From: DAOUMF01 sp034411955
GTDB lineage: Bacteria; Chloroflexota; Dehalococcoidia; SM23-28-2; RBG-16-64-32
Direction of reading: 5' to 3'
Assembly (NCBI GenBank): GCA_034411955.1
Contig: DAOUMF010000183.1
Span: 1 to 7,745 of the forward strand
Length of the DNA stretch: 7,745 bases
Below are positions 1-5,987 of this stretch, in pieces (position 1 is the stretch's first letter; each line of letters starts with the position of its first letter). The position numbers and the translations under genes were made by a program. Below the pieces are notes generated by a model. That model was not told where the DNA came from. It ran no database searches and saw only the letters and a program-made list of their open reading frames with translations.

Positions 1-10
1 AAACTACAAT
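1..10 (+). promoter_or_regulatory. Possible -10 region of the ABC cassette, cut by the window edge
   Basis: The first ten bases contain TACAAT at 5-10, one mismatch from the sigma-70 -10 consensus, inside the string AACTACAAT. The same kind of string (ACTACAG) lies upstream of the intact permease at 3316 and of the minus-strand lipoprotein starting at 6500. The -35 element would lie outside the window. Transcription would begin about 8-10 bases before the ATG at 26. Supported only by the motif and its recurrence. Confidence 0.3.
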
Positions 11-25
11 GCGCGCAGGTGCCCA

Positions 26-208
26 ATGCTGGTCGTCACCCGAAACAGTCTTCTTGGCAGGCAGACACGCCCCGCCATCCTCGTCGGCGGCCTCGCTCTC
101 ACCGCGTTCTCGACCGGCACCCTTCTCTCCCCCTCCCCCGGCATCATCGCCCTCATCCGTACTCGAGGCCGAGCCCAGATAAACCCGATCATCGTGTTCG
201 AGGGCTAG
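26..208 (+). pseudogene. Internally deleted FtsX/MacB-type ABC permease relic (60 codons)
   Basis: The 60-residue frame aligns end to end with the two termini of the intact permease at 3316-4443. Residues 1-37 match its first 37 residues at about 17 identities, including ML at the start, TR, AI, VGG, AL and the LLS after the first membrane segment. The last 20 residues match its last 20 at about 9 identities, ending INPIIVFEG against IDPVTVFKG. Roughly 310 residues between them are missing: the whole extracytoplasmic domain and membrane segments 2 and 3, with most of segment 4. The join is in frame, so start, first membrane helix and stop survive. It cannot be a working permease. The stop lies 5 bases before the ATPase start, so the frame may still serve translational coupling. 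It could instead be a genuine one-helix small protein, but the matching C-terminal tail makes deletion the simpler reading. Confidence 0.75.
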
Positions 209-213
209 CGGAC

Positions 214-903
214 GTGGCGGCACCGCAAGTGATCCTCAGCATGGAAGAGGTCACGAAGGTGTACGGCTCCGGGTACACAGCCGTGACCGCCCTCGAGCGC
301 GTCAGCCTCCAAGCCTGCGCCGGGGAGGTCGTCATCGTCATGGGCCCCTCCGGTTCCGGCAAGACCACTCTCCTCACCATAGCCGGCGCCCTGCTCAGGC
401 CGTCCCGCGGCACGGTGCGGGTCTGCGACACGGACATCACTGCGATAGACGAGCGCCGTCTATCCTCGATCCGCCGCGAGAAGGTGGGCTTCGTCTACCA
501 GAGTTTCAACCTGCTGGAAGCCTTGACGGCGCTGGAGAACGTGCGACTGGTAACCGCAGAGGTCGTGCCGAACGGAGCGATGCCCCAGGATCGGGCAAAG
601 CAGATCCTGGAGACGCTCGGCCTGGGCCGCCGCCTGAACGCCCTGCCCAGGCACCTGAGCGACGGCGAGAAGCAGCGGGTGGCCATCGCCCGCGCCCTCG
701 CCAAGGAGCCCGCCCTGATGCTGGCCGACGAGCCCACTGCCAACCTAGACGCCAAACGCGGCCAGGAGGTGGCGCACCTGCTGCGTCAGAAGGCCCTCGA
801 GATGAACAAGGCAGTCGTCATCGTCTCCCACGACCACCGTATCCGGGACGTCGCCGACCGCGCTTTCTGGCTGGAAGATGGCCGCCTGCGGCCCGAGTCC
901 TGA
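214..903 (+). CDS. ABC transporter ATP-binding protein, MacB/LolD/DevA type
   Basis: A 229-residue nucleotide-binding subunit that would hydrolyse ATP at the inner face of the membrane to drive an FtsX-type permease. All motifs are visible from the GTG start: A-loop VYG (16-18), Walker A GPSGSGKT (44-51), Q-loop Q96, signature LSDGEKQR (148-155), Walker B LMLADEPT (168-175), D-loop NLDA (177-180) and switch His206 in IVSHD. Length is normal for the LolD/MacB/DevA group. GTG at 214 is preferred because it keeps the opening strand VILSMEEV and has GAGGG at 200-204 with 9 bases spacing; ATG at 241 would cut that strand. The signature has Asp where LSGGE has its first Gly. It lies directly after the relic permease, and the nearest intact partner is the permease at 3316. 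Substrate is unknown; lipoprotein, lipid or peptide export are all seen in the family. Confidence 0.93.
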   Translation: MAAPQVILSMEEVTKVYGSGYTAVTALERVSLQACAGEVVIVMGPSGSGKTTLLTIAGALLRPSRGTVRVCDTDITAIDERRLSSIRREKVGFVYQSFNLLEALTALENVRLVTAEVVPNGAMPQDRAKQILETLGLGRRLNALPRHLSDGEKQRVAIARALAKEPALMLADEPTANLDAKRGQEVAHLLRQKALEMNKAVVIVSHDHRIRDVADRAFWLEDGRLRPES

Positions 904-1203
904 AGTTCCCCTACTAGGCCGTCCTACTTCCCCATCTGAGGCGTACCTGTCGGACCACCCGCGTCAGTGCTGACGACCCGCGAGCCGCGGACATCTACAG
1001 GATGACTCGTCTTTCAGGCTCGACCCGGGCCATCGACGCTGGCCGCGCTCAGGGTCCCAGGGACAGAAGCGCTGAAGGTATCCAAGCCATCGTCCTCCGC
1101 CGTGCTCAGGGAAGACGTTGGCAACCCTGCTCTGAGCACGGCCCCACCCATGGCTCGGCCTCTAATCCTTGCTCCAACCAGCGTCTACCCTCAGGGCACG
1201 CCC
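904..1203. other. Intergenic stretch between convergent genes
   Basis: About 300 bases lie between the ends of the plus-strand ATPase and the minus-strand propeller gene. I see no protein-like reading frame: the short plus-strand frames here are Arg/Ser-rich, with no domain-like pattern. There is no T-tract terminator. The only clear structure is the inverted repeat at 1101-1140, plus a minor palindrome CGTCAG-TG-CTGACG at 962-975. Confidence 0.6.
1101..1140. repeat. Perfect 9-bp inverted repeat, possible hairpin terminator
   Basis: CGTGCTCAG at 1101-1109 is exactly complementary to CTGAGCACG at 1132-1140, with a 22-base spacer; one G-T and one G-C pair extend the stem inward. It lies about 60 bases past the stop of the minus-strand propeller gene and about 200 bases past the ATPase stop. 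It could fold at the 3' end of either transcript. Neither strand has a following T-run, so it is not a classical intrinsic terminator. A factor-dependent terminator or 3' stabiliser is possible. Confidence 0.45.
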
Positions 1204-3114
1204 TTACGGCGACGGCGACCAGGCGGGGTCCCTGTCGACAGCGGGGTGGTCGGTGAGACGGGTGAGACCAGTGCCATCCGCGTCCATAACATATATCTCT
1301 TCGTTGCCGTCGCGGTTGGAGACGAAGGCGATGCGAGTGCCGTCAGGCGACCAGGTAGGGCTGACGTCACGGGCGCTGTCGCTCGCAAGGCGACTGAGGC
1401 CGGACCCGTCGGCGTTCATGACGTATATCCCGTCGTTGCCATCCCTACTGGAGACGAAAACGATGCGGGTGCCATCGGGCGACCAAGCGGGGCCAATGTC
1501 AAGACCGGGATCACTAGTCAGCCGGGTGAGGCCGGAGCCGTCCACGTTCATGGCGTATATCTCGAGGTCGCCGTCGCGGTCGGAGACGAAGGCGATGCGG
1601 GTGCCGTCGGGCGACCAGACGGGGCCAACGTCACGACCGGGGTTATTAGTCAGCCGGGTGAGGCCGGAGCCGTTTTCGTTCACAAGGTATATCTCGCTGT
1701 TCGTCTGGCGCCCGGACGCGTAGGCGATGCGCGTACCATCGGGCGACCAAGAGGGAACCAGGTCGGACGCAGGGCTACCTACAACGCGTGTGCGGTCAGA
1801 GCCGTCAGCGTCCATGACGAAAATCCCGGAGCTAAAGTCACGACTAGAGAAGAAGGCGATCCGGGACCCGTCGGGCGACCAGGCAGGCAGCCCGTCGCTG
1901 GCGGGGTCGTTGGTGATCCGGGTGAGGCGAGAGCCGTCGGCATTCATGACGTAGATCTCGCCATCGCCACTACGGTCGGAGCAAAAGGCGATGCGGGTGC
2001 CGTCGGGCGACCAGGAGGGAGCGAAGTCCACGGCGCGGCCGCCGGTCAGCCCTGTAACCCCGGAGCCATCGGCGTTCATGACGTATATCCCCCGGTGGCC
2101 GTCGCGATCCGAGTAGAAGGCGATGCGGGTGCCATCGGGCGACCAGGCGGGCTCGCCATCGTCGCCGGGGTCGCTGGTGAGGCGGCTGAGGCCGGAGCCG
2201 TCGGGATCCATCGCGTAGATATCACTGTTGCCCTCGCGGTTGGACGAGAAGGCGATGCGGGTGCCATCCGGTGACCAGGCAGGCGCGAAGTCGACGGCGG
2301 GGTCGTCCGTGAGGCGGGTGACGCTGGAGCCATCGGCGTTCATGACGTAGATCTCGAAGTTGCCGTCGCGGGCGGACTCGAAGGCGATGCGCGCGCCATC
2401 GGGCGACCAGGCAGGGAAGTCGTCGGGCCCCGGGTGATCCGTGAGGCGACTCACGCCGGAGCCATCGGCGTTCATAACGTACACGTCGCTATTGCCGCGT
2501 CGTCCAGACGCGAATGCGATACGTGAGCCATCTGGTGACCAAGACGGGAAGCCATCCAGTGCTGGGTCGTTCGTGACGCGCGTGACCCCGAACCCGTGGG
2601 CGCTCATCACGTATATCTCAGCGTTGCCGTCGCGGGCGGAGACGAAGGCGATGCGGGTGCCGTCAGGCGACCATGCAGGATAGCTATTATCGGGGGCGGA
2701 TCTGTTGGAGAGATTGACAAGACCGGTCCCATCGGCGTTGATCGCGTGGATCTCCGCCTTGCCGTTACGGAGCGAGACGAAAGCGATCTCAGCGGCGGCA
2801 ACGGGCGGCGGCGCCGTCGCCTCCGCTCCCTCGTCTACCGGGACCGGGAACGGTCTCGTCACCGAGGCGCCTTCCCCAGCAGCGCAGGCGGAGGCGAGGA
2901 GAGCCACTACGGCGAAGGCGATGAGCCAGAGCAGTCTGAAGATGGTGACGCCCCATCCGTGCAGCGGACGTGGTAGATCTGGATCAGTCGGCTCGCTTGC
3001 AGGCAGCGGAACCGGGTCCGGCCGAGGCCACAAGGCGGCTGAAAGCGCGGGAACGCAGAGCGCCGCCTTCGACCCGCTCAGAAGCTGTCGAGTCCCTACC
3101 CCCAATCTCCGCAT
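1204..3114 (-). CDS. Twelve-repeat PD40/TolB-like beta-propeller lipoprotein
   Basis: A predicted surface or periplasm-facing lipoprotein that is nearly all PD40 (WD40-like) propeller. Numbered from ATG 3114 (636 residues), a hydrophobic segment at about 61-76 ends in the lipobox LASAC with lipid-bearing Cys77. A Pro/Ala-rich linker follows, then twelve repeats from residue 110 to the end: the first of 45 residues, ten of 44 and the last of 42. Each repeat runs IAFxSxRDG, EIYVMNADGSG, LTRLT and PAWSPDGTR. Twelve blades fit two six-bladed TolB-type propellers. Such proteins usually bind protein partners or ligands; no catalytic residues are evident. The start is uncertain. The frame is open to an ATG at 3183, but a TTGACA-type promoter at 3127-3156 points to a start at 3114 or later. 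Even 3114 leaves an unusually long N-region before the lipobox, with no good ribosome site. It diverges from the permease at 3316. Confidence 0.88.
   Translation of the reverse strand: MRRLGVGTRQLLSGSKAALCVPALSAALWPRPDPVPLPASEPTDPDLPRPLHGWGVTIFRLLWLIAFAVVALLASACAAGEGASVTRPFPVPVDEGAEATAPPPVAAAEIAFVSLRNGKAEIHAINADGTGLVNLSNRSAPDNSYPAWSPDGTRIAFVSARDGNAEIYVMSAHGFGVTRVTNDPALDGFPSWSPDGSRIAFASGRRGNSDVYVMNADGSGVSRLTDHPGPDDFPAWSPDGARIAFESARDGNFEIYVMNADGSSVTRLTDDPAVDFAPAWSPDGTRIAFSSNREGNSDIYAMDPDGSGLSRLTSDPGDDGEPAWSPDGTRIAFYSDRDGHRGIYVMNADGSGVTGLTGGRAVDFAPSWSPDGTRIAFCSDRSGDGEIYVMNADGSRLTRITNDPASDGLPAWSPDGSRIAFFSSRDFSSGIFVMDADGSDRTRVVGSPASDLVPSWSPDGTRIAYASGRQTNSEIYLVNENGSGLTRLTNNPGRDVGPVWSPDGTRIAFVSDRDGDLEIYAMNVDGSGLTRLTSDPGLDIGPAWSPDGTRIVFVSSRDGNDGIYVMNADGSGLSRLASDSARDVSPTWSPDGTRIAFVSNRDGNEEIYVMDADGTGLTRLTDHPAVDRDPAWSPSP
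1207..2787 (-). repeat. Tandem 132-bp coding repeat array (12 units)
   Basis: The DNA shows a strict 132-base period matching the 44-residue protein repeat. The most constant block reads, on the plus strand, variants of AAGGCGATGCGGGTGCC followed by a GGGCGACCA element (encoding the WSPDGTRIAF junction). A second constant block, CATGACGTA, encodes the YVM of the second strand. Units 1 and 12 are the edge units, 45 and 42 residues. Units 8 and 9 are the most divergent (RDFSSGIF, RQTNSEIYL). Similarity at DNA level suggests growth by internal duplication or homogenisation between blades. Confidence 0.85.
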
Positions 3115-3126
3115 CAGGTCTTGTCG

Positions 3127-3156
3127 ATTCTGGGCACCTGCAACAGTGGCTGTCAA
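3127..3156 (-). promoter_or_regulatory. Candidate sigma-70 promoter for the 12-repeat propeller gene
   Basis: Read on the minus strand, a perfect TTGACA (3156-3151) is followed by an 18-base spacer and CAGAAT (3132-3127, four of six matches). The predicted transcript start, near 3120, is only a few bases before the ATG at 3114. This argues against translation from the ATG at 3183, which would lie upstream of the promoter. Confidence 0.4.
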
Positions 3157-3261
3157 GTGTGCCAACCGGGCCTGGGTGCCCATTCACTGGCGACGCCTCT
3201 GCAACCACGGATGCCGCGATCCAGCCGGCGCCGGGATGCCCCGTGGCCTTCGCCCTCTCTC

Positions 3262-3291
3262 TTGCCAGCAAATTGGCCGAACGAGTAGACT
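3262..3291 (+). promoter_or_regulatory. Candidate sigma-70 promoter of the intact permease
   Basis: TTGCCA at 3262-3267, an 18-base spacer, then TAGACT at 3286-3291, running into ACTACAGT. Expected transcript start is about 3298, giving a leader of under 20 bases before the ATG at 3316. The layout matches the promoter at 6537-6565 (TTGCCC, 17 bases, TACACTACAG). The region from ACTACA to the ATG also resembles the sequence before the relic permease at 26. Confidence 0.5.
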
Positions 3292-3315
3292 ACAGTCCGC
3301 CAGCACGGTTCCCTA

Positions 3316-4443
3316 ATGCTGCTTATTGCCCGTAAGAACCTGTTCCACGAGTGGACCCGCTTGGCGATCTCCGTCGGCGGCGTCGCCCTCTCCGTATTCC
3401 TGATCAGCATCCTCCTCTCTCTCTACCGTGGCTGGGACGAGAAGGTGGGCGAATATGTAGAGGCGGTGCCGGCCGACCTGTGGGTGGCCAGCGAGGGTGC
3501 CACGGACTTCGTCATGGCGGCGTCCATCCTGCCGGGCAGCGTCGGCGAACAACTCGAATTCCTGCCGGAGGTCGACACGGTGAGCCCCCTTATCGTGAGG
3601 CCACTGGAGCTGACTAAGGCGGGCGATGACCCCAACAACTCCTTTGACATCCAGCTTGTCGGTTATGATCCGGAAATCGGTCTCGGTGGACCGCTGGCAG
3701 TGGAAGAAGGGAAAAGCCCTCCGGGACCCGGCGAGGTCGTCATCGACAAGGCGACTAGTGACCGCCACGGCGTGGACATCGGCGACCGTCTCGTCCGCGG
3801 CGCCGAGTCTCTGACGGTGGTGGGCAAGTCCTCCGGGGGCGACTTCGTGTTCACGCAAGTCGCCTTCGTCACCCTAGATACTGCGGCGGACTTTCTGAGG
3901 CTGAACCCCGAAACCCAGCGCACCTTCTTCCTCCTCACCCTTGACGATCCCACTCAGACGGAGGCGCTGGCACAGCGGCTGCAGACGGCCGCGCCAGGGG
4001 TAGTCTTCTTCACCGGTGAGGAATTCGCCGACGAGACGCGGCAGCGCATCCTAGGCAACATCTTGCCCATGCTCGTCGTCGTCCTCATACTGGCCTTCAT
4101 CGTGGGCCTGTCCGTAGCCGGTCTAACCATCTATTCAGCCACCGTGGAGAAGTCGCGGGAATATGGGATACTCAAAGCGGAGGGATTCACGAACCGCTAT
4201 TTGTACCGCGTCGTCTTCGAGCAGAGCCTCGTGACGACCGCCTTGGGCTTCTCGCTAGGCCTCGGAGCGACCCTTGTGGTTGCGCCCTTCACCCAGGACC
4301 TTGTGCCGCAATTCGTCGTCTTCATTCGCTGGCAGGACATTCTGGGCATCATCGGGGCCACTCTGCTCATGGCCCTCTTAGCCGCCTTCATTCCCGTGCG
4401 CCGCCTGGCTCACATAGACCCGGTTACCGTGTTCAAGGGCTAG
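3316..4443 (+). CDS. FtsX/MacB-type ABC transporter permease (DevC-like)
   Basis: A 375-residue permease with the four-helix topology of the MacB/DevC/LolC group. Membrane segment 1 is at about 15-37. A large extracytoplasmic domain of about 210 residues follows (roughly 40-248). Segments 2, 3 and 4 are at about 250-275, 305-325 and 342-362. Between segments 2 and 3 the charged stretch EKSREYGILKAEGF (279-292) is the conserved cytoplasmic coupling region that contacts the ATPase. The tail IDPVTVFKG is typical of the family. ATG at 3316 begins MLLIARKNL, the usual short N-terminus; no strong ribosome site precedes it. It would move a substrate out of, or extract it from, the membrane with an ABC ATPase. 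No ATPase lies beside it; the best candidate is at 214-903. A partner membrane-fusion protein is not in the window. Substrate unknown. Confidence 0.92.
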   Translation: MLLIARKNLFHEWTRLAISVGGVALSVFLISILLSLYRGWDEKVGEYVEAVPADLWVASEGATDFVMAASILPGSVGEQLEFLPEVDTVSPLIVRPLELTKAGDDPNNSFDIQLVGYDPEIGLGGPLAVEEGKSPPGPGEVVIDKATSDRHGVDIGDRLVRGAESLTVVGKSSGGDFVFTQVAFVTLDTAADFLRLNPETQRTFFLLTLDDPTQTEALAQRLQTAAPGVVFFTGEEFADETRQRILGNILPMLVVVLILAFIVGLSVAGLTIYSATVEKSREYGILKAEGFTNRYLYRVVFEQSLVTTALGFSLGLGATLVVAPFTQDLVPQFVVFIRWQDILGIIGATLLMALLAAFIPVRRLAHIDPVTVFKG

Positions 4444-4588
4444 CGGCCTCGTCAGAACTCCCGAATCCGACGGTGGAGGCGCCGCTGGTATCTGCGCTGA
4501 CTGACAGCACTGGAACAGGCCCGCCCTTCATGCCAATGCCTGGAACACGGGCGAAGGCTGTGGTAAGAAAGAATTTGAGGAACCCTTG
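4444..4588. other. Intergenic region upstream of the FKBP gene
   Basis: About 145 bases without a coding signal. GCGGCCTC (4443-4450) and GAGGCGCCGC (4476-4485) can pair with a two-base bulge, a possible hairpin just past the permease stop, without a T-run. GAGG at 4577-4580 is the ribosome site for the FKBP gene. I found no convincing promoter, so the FKBP gene might be read through from the permease. Confidence 0.4.
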
Positions 4589-5155
4589 ATGAGAAGGATC
4601 GAATCAAGGATGCGCAGGCGGGTGAGCGGTCGAGAACGTCGGGCGCAACGCCGCCGAGCGCGGGAGCGCGGTAGCCTGATATGGCTCTTGACGCGGGTCG
4701 GCCCGGCCGTGGCCGCGGCGGTGGCGCTGATGGTGGCGCTGGTGGTGGCCACGCTATGGCTGCTCTCGACATTCGTCCTCGACGGCGAGTCCGGGCCGCC
4801 GCCCGTGCCAGGCGAGCTCATATTTACCGAGACGGGGCTGGGCATTATCGACATTGAAGTGGGGGCCGGACCCACTCCGGAGCCGGGGGACGGCGTCGCT
4901 GTTAGCTACACCGGCTGGCTCAGCGATGGTACCAAGTTCGACAGTTCGCTGGACAGAGGGGAGCCGTTCGAGTTTATCATCGGCGCCGGGCGCGTAATAA
5001 AAGGCTGGGACGAAGGAGTGCTGGGCATGAGGGTACACGGAAAGCGACGACTCATCATACCGCCGGAATTGGCCTACGGCGAAGAGGGATGGCCGCCCAT
5101 GGTACCACCAAACGCGGAGGTGACGTTCGACATCGAGCTGCTGGCCTTCAAGTAG
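4589..5155 (+). CDS. Membrane-anchored FKBP-type peptidyl-prolyl cis-trans isomerase
   Basis: A 188-residue isomerase that speeds cis-trans flipping of X-Pro bonds in exported proteins. Residues 1-27 are strikingly basic, with 14 Arg. A single membrane helix follows at about 38-62, then a Pro-rich linker and a complete FKBP domain at about 83-188. By alignment with FKBP12 the active site is intact: Tyr107 in VSYTGWL, Phe117-Asp118 in KFDSS, Phe127, Val136-Ile137, Trp140 in GWDEG, Tyr163 in LAYGEEG and Phe180 in VTFDIEL. The positive N-terminus predicts N-inside topology with the catalytic domain outside the membrane. ATG at 4589 has GAGG at 4577-4580 with 8 bases spacing; TTG at 4586 is a weaker alternative. 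The lipoprotein gene at 5186 follows after 30 bases, probably in one operon. Exported Pro-rich lipoproteins encoded nearby are plausible clients, but that is inference. Confidence 0.95.
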   Translation: MRRIESRMRRRVSGRERRAQRRRARERGSLIWLLTRVGPAVAAAVALMVALVVATLWLLSTFVLDGESGPPPVPGELIFTETGLGIIDIEVGAGPTPEPGDGVAVSYTGWLSDGTKFDSSLDRGEPFEFIIGAGRVIKGWDEGVLGMRVHGKRRLIIPPELAYGEEGWPPMVPPNAEVTFDIELLAFK

Positions 5156-5185
5156 GCGACCGGCAGGCTCGACAGGCGCACCGGC

Positions 5186-5551
5186 ATGGCCAGACAGTTC
5201 GCCCTCCTAGCTTCGGTCCTTCTTCCCGCTCTCCTCGCCCTCGCCTGCGGCAATGCAGGCGTCCCCAGTCAGTTCACTCCCGCCGCAGGCGTCACCCCCG
5301 TTACCACGCCGGCCAACGTTAGGGAATTTCTCGCCCAGTTCGTGGATGAGACGGTTATCCAGGAAGCCTGCACCTACAGAGAAGACCTGGGCCAGATCGA
5401 TTGCGGCAGTTTCGGCCGATATGGCCCCAATCCTCCCCCCGCCGGTGAGGCGATCGTCTGCAGCGTCCTTTCGGTGGAGAACCGGCCCGTGGCCATTACC
5501 TGCATCACCCACGAGCCTTCCCAACTCCTCTACTACGCAGTCGAAAGTTGA
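5186..5551 (+). CDS. Small lipoprotein with a four-cysteine C-terminal module (copy A)
   Basis: A 121-residue exported protein. A signal peptide ends in the lipobox LALAC with lipidated Cys21. A short Pro/Thr/Ala linker reaches about residue 44, and a compact domain fills 45-121. The domain holds Cys62, Cys73, Cys92 and Cys106, plus GE (87-88) and PVAI (101-104). It is paralogous to the C-terminal domain of the minus-strand lipoprotein at 6673-7167, with all four cysteines aligned. Two disulfides are likely in an extracytoplasmic setting, but metal binding cannot be excluded. I do not recognise the family and assign no function. The ATG at 5186 is the natural start for the signal peptide; its ribosome site is weak (AGG, 9 bases upstream). 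It follows the FKBP gene by 30 bases, so the isomerase may assist its folding. Confidence 0.8.
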   Translation: MARQFALLASVLLPALLALACGNAGVPSQFTPAAGVTPVTTPANVREFLAQFVDETVIQEACTYREDLGQIDCGSFGRYGPNPPPAGEAIVCSVLSVENRPVAITCITHEPSQLLYYAVES

Positions 5552-5783
5552 GTGGCTGCCTCTCAACACCCCTACCTGCCCAGCGTCGCTACCCGAACCC
5601 GGCCCAAACCTTCAGCGCGGATACACAACCTCAGTCTTGACCGTCTCAACTGCGGGGGACTGATTCCGCGCGCCCACCGGACGACGGCCAAGAGCTAGAG
5701 CCTTCGCCGCCGGCGGCTCCCCATTCGCCGCGGCTGAAGCGAAAAGGCAGCGCTTCGCCATCGAGGAGAGGAAGGCCCGCGTC
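5552..5783. other. Stretch between lipoprotein A and the small calcium-loop frame
   Basis: About 230 bases with no convincing gene. From 5664 the frame of the small gene at 5784 is already open and has GC-rich third positions and a helical, charged composition (EAKRQR, IEERK). It might be the remains of a longer coding sequence lost upstream of the stop at 5661. No terminator is visible. Confidence 0.35.
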
Positions 5784-5951
5784 ATGGTCGAAGCCAACGA
5801 TAGCGCCGCTGTCGCCGCCCTCATCCGCGCTCTCGACGGCGACGTCGACGGCAACGGGCGGTTCAATCTCTTCGTCGATGACGTGATCGATGTGCAGGAC
5901 CTGGACGCCGTGGCGCCGTTCGTGTTCCAGTCCTGCCAGCCCGCTCCCTAG
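5784..5951 (+). CDS. Small protein or gene remnant with a dockerin/EF-hand-like calcium loop
   Basis: A 55-residue frame. Residues 18-28 read DGDVDGNGRFN, followed by VIDVQDLDAV (34-43). This resembles a type I dockerin or EF-hand loop, in which acidic residues and Gly coordinate calcium and a D-V-x-D-L stretch leads into a helix. ATG at 5784 has a purine-rich GGAGAGGAAGG at 5765-5775, 8 bases upstream, a strong ribosome site. The same bases are also translatable as EERK in the frame that is open from 5664. It could therefore be a true small gene, or the C-terminal end of a decayed larger protein whose 5' part is gone. It has no signal peptide of its own, which favours a remnant if the loop acts outside the cell. 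It ends 37 bases before the stop of the convergent lipoprotein gene. Confidence 0.42.
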   Translation: MVEANDSAAVAALIRALDGDVDGNGRFNLFVDDVIDVQDLDAVAPFVFQSCQPAP

Positions 5952-5987
5952 GCTCTCGCGCCCGGTGTCAGCCCTCCCGACACACGA

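Noticed and set aside
19..213. N-terminal extension of the ATPase back to 19
   Set aside because: The extra residues are Pro/Arg/His-rich and out of frame over the relic permease; the ATPase fold begins at the GTG at 214.
1102..2274. A 390-codon plus-strand frame rich in Gly, Ala, Val and Asp
   Set aside because: It is antisense to the PD40 array. The 132-base repeat keeps the opposite strand open and gives it artificial periodicity; it has no ribosome site or signal.
1207..2787. Regular repeats that could suggest a CRISPR array
   Set aside because: The period is 132 bases, repeats and 'spacers' are both coding, and the unit translates into PD40 blades throughout.
3115..3183. Longer start of the propeller gene at ATG 3183
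   Set aside because: It would place nearly 100 residues before the lipobox Cys and lies upstream of the TTGACA-type promoter; no ribosome site precedes it.
3313..3858. A 181-codon minus-strand frame inside the permease gene
   Set aside because: It is antisense to a well-supported permease, with no recognisable domain; it is a GC-rich shadow frame.
5253..5663. A 136-codon plus-strand frame overlapping lipoprotein A
   Set aside because: It is Pro/Ser-rich and in a different frame from the lipobox and four-cysteine domain, which are clearly the coding frame.
5965..5983. GTGTC/GACAC inverted repeat between convergent genes, as a terminator
   Set aside because: Only five base pairs with a nine-base loop and no T-run; too weak to call.
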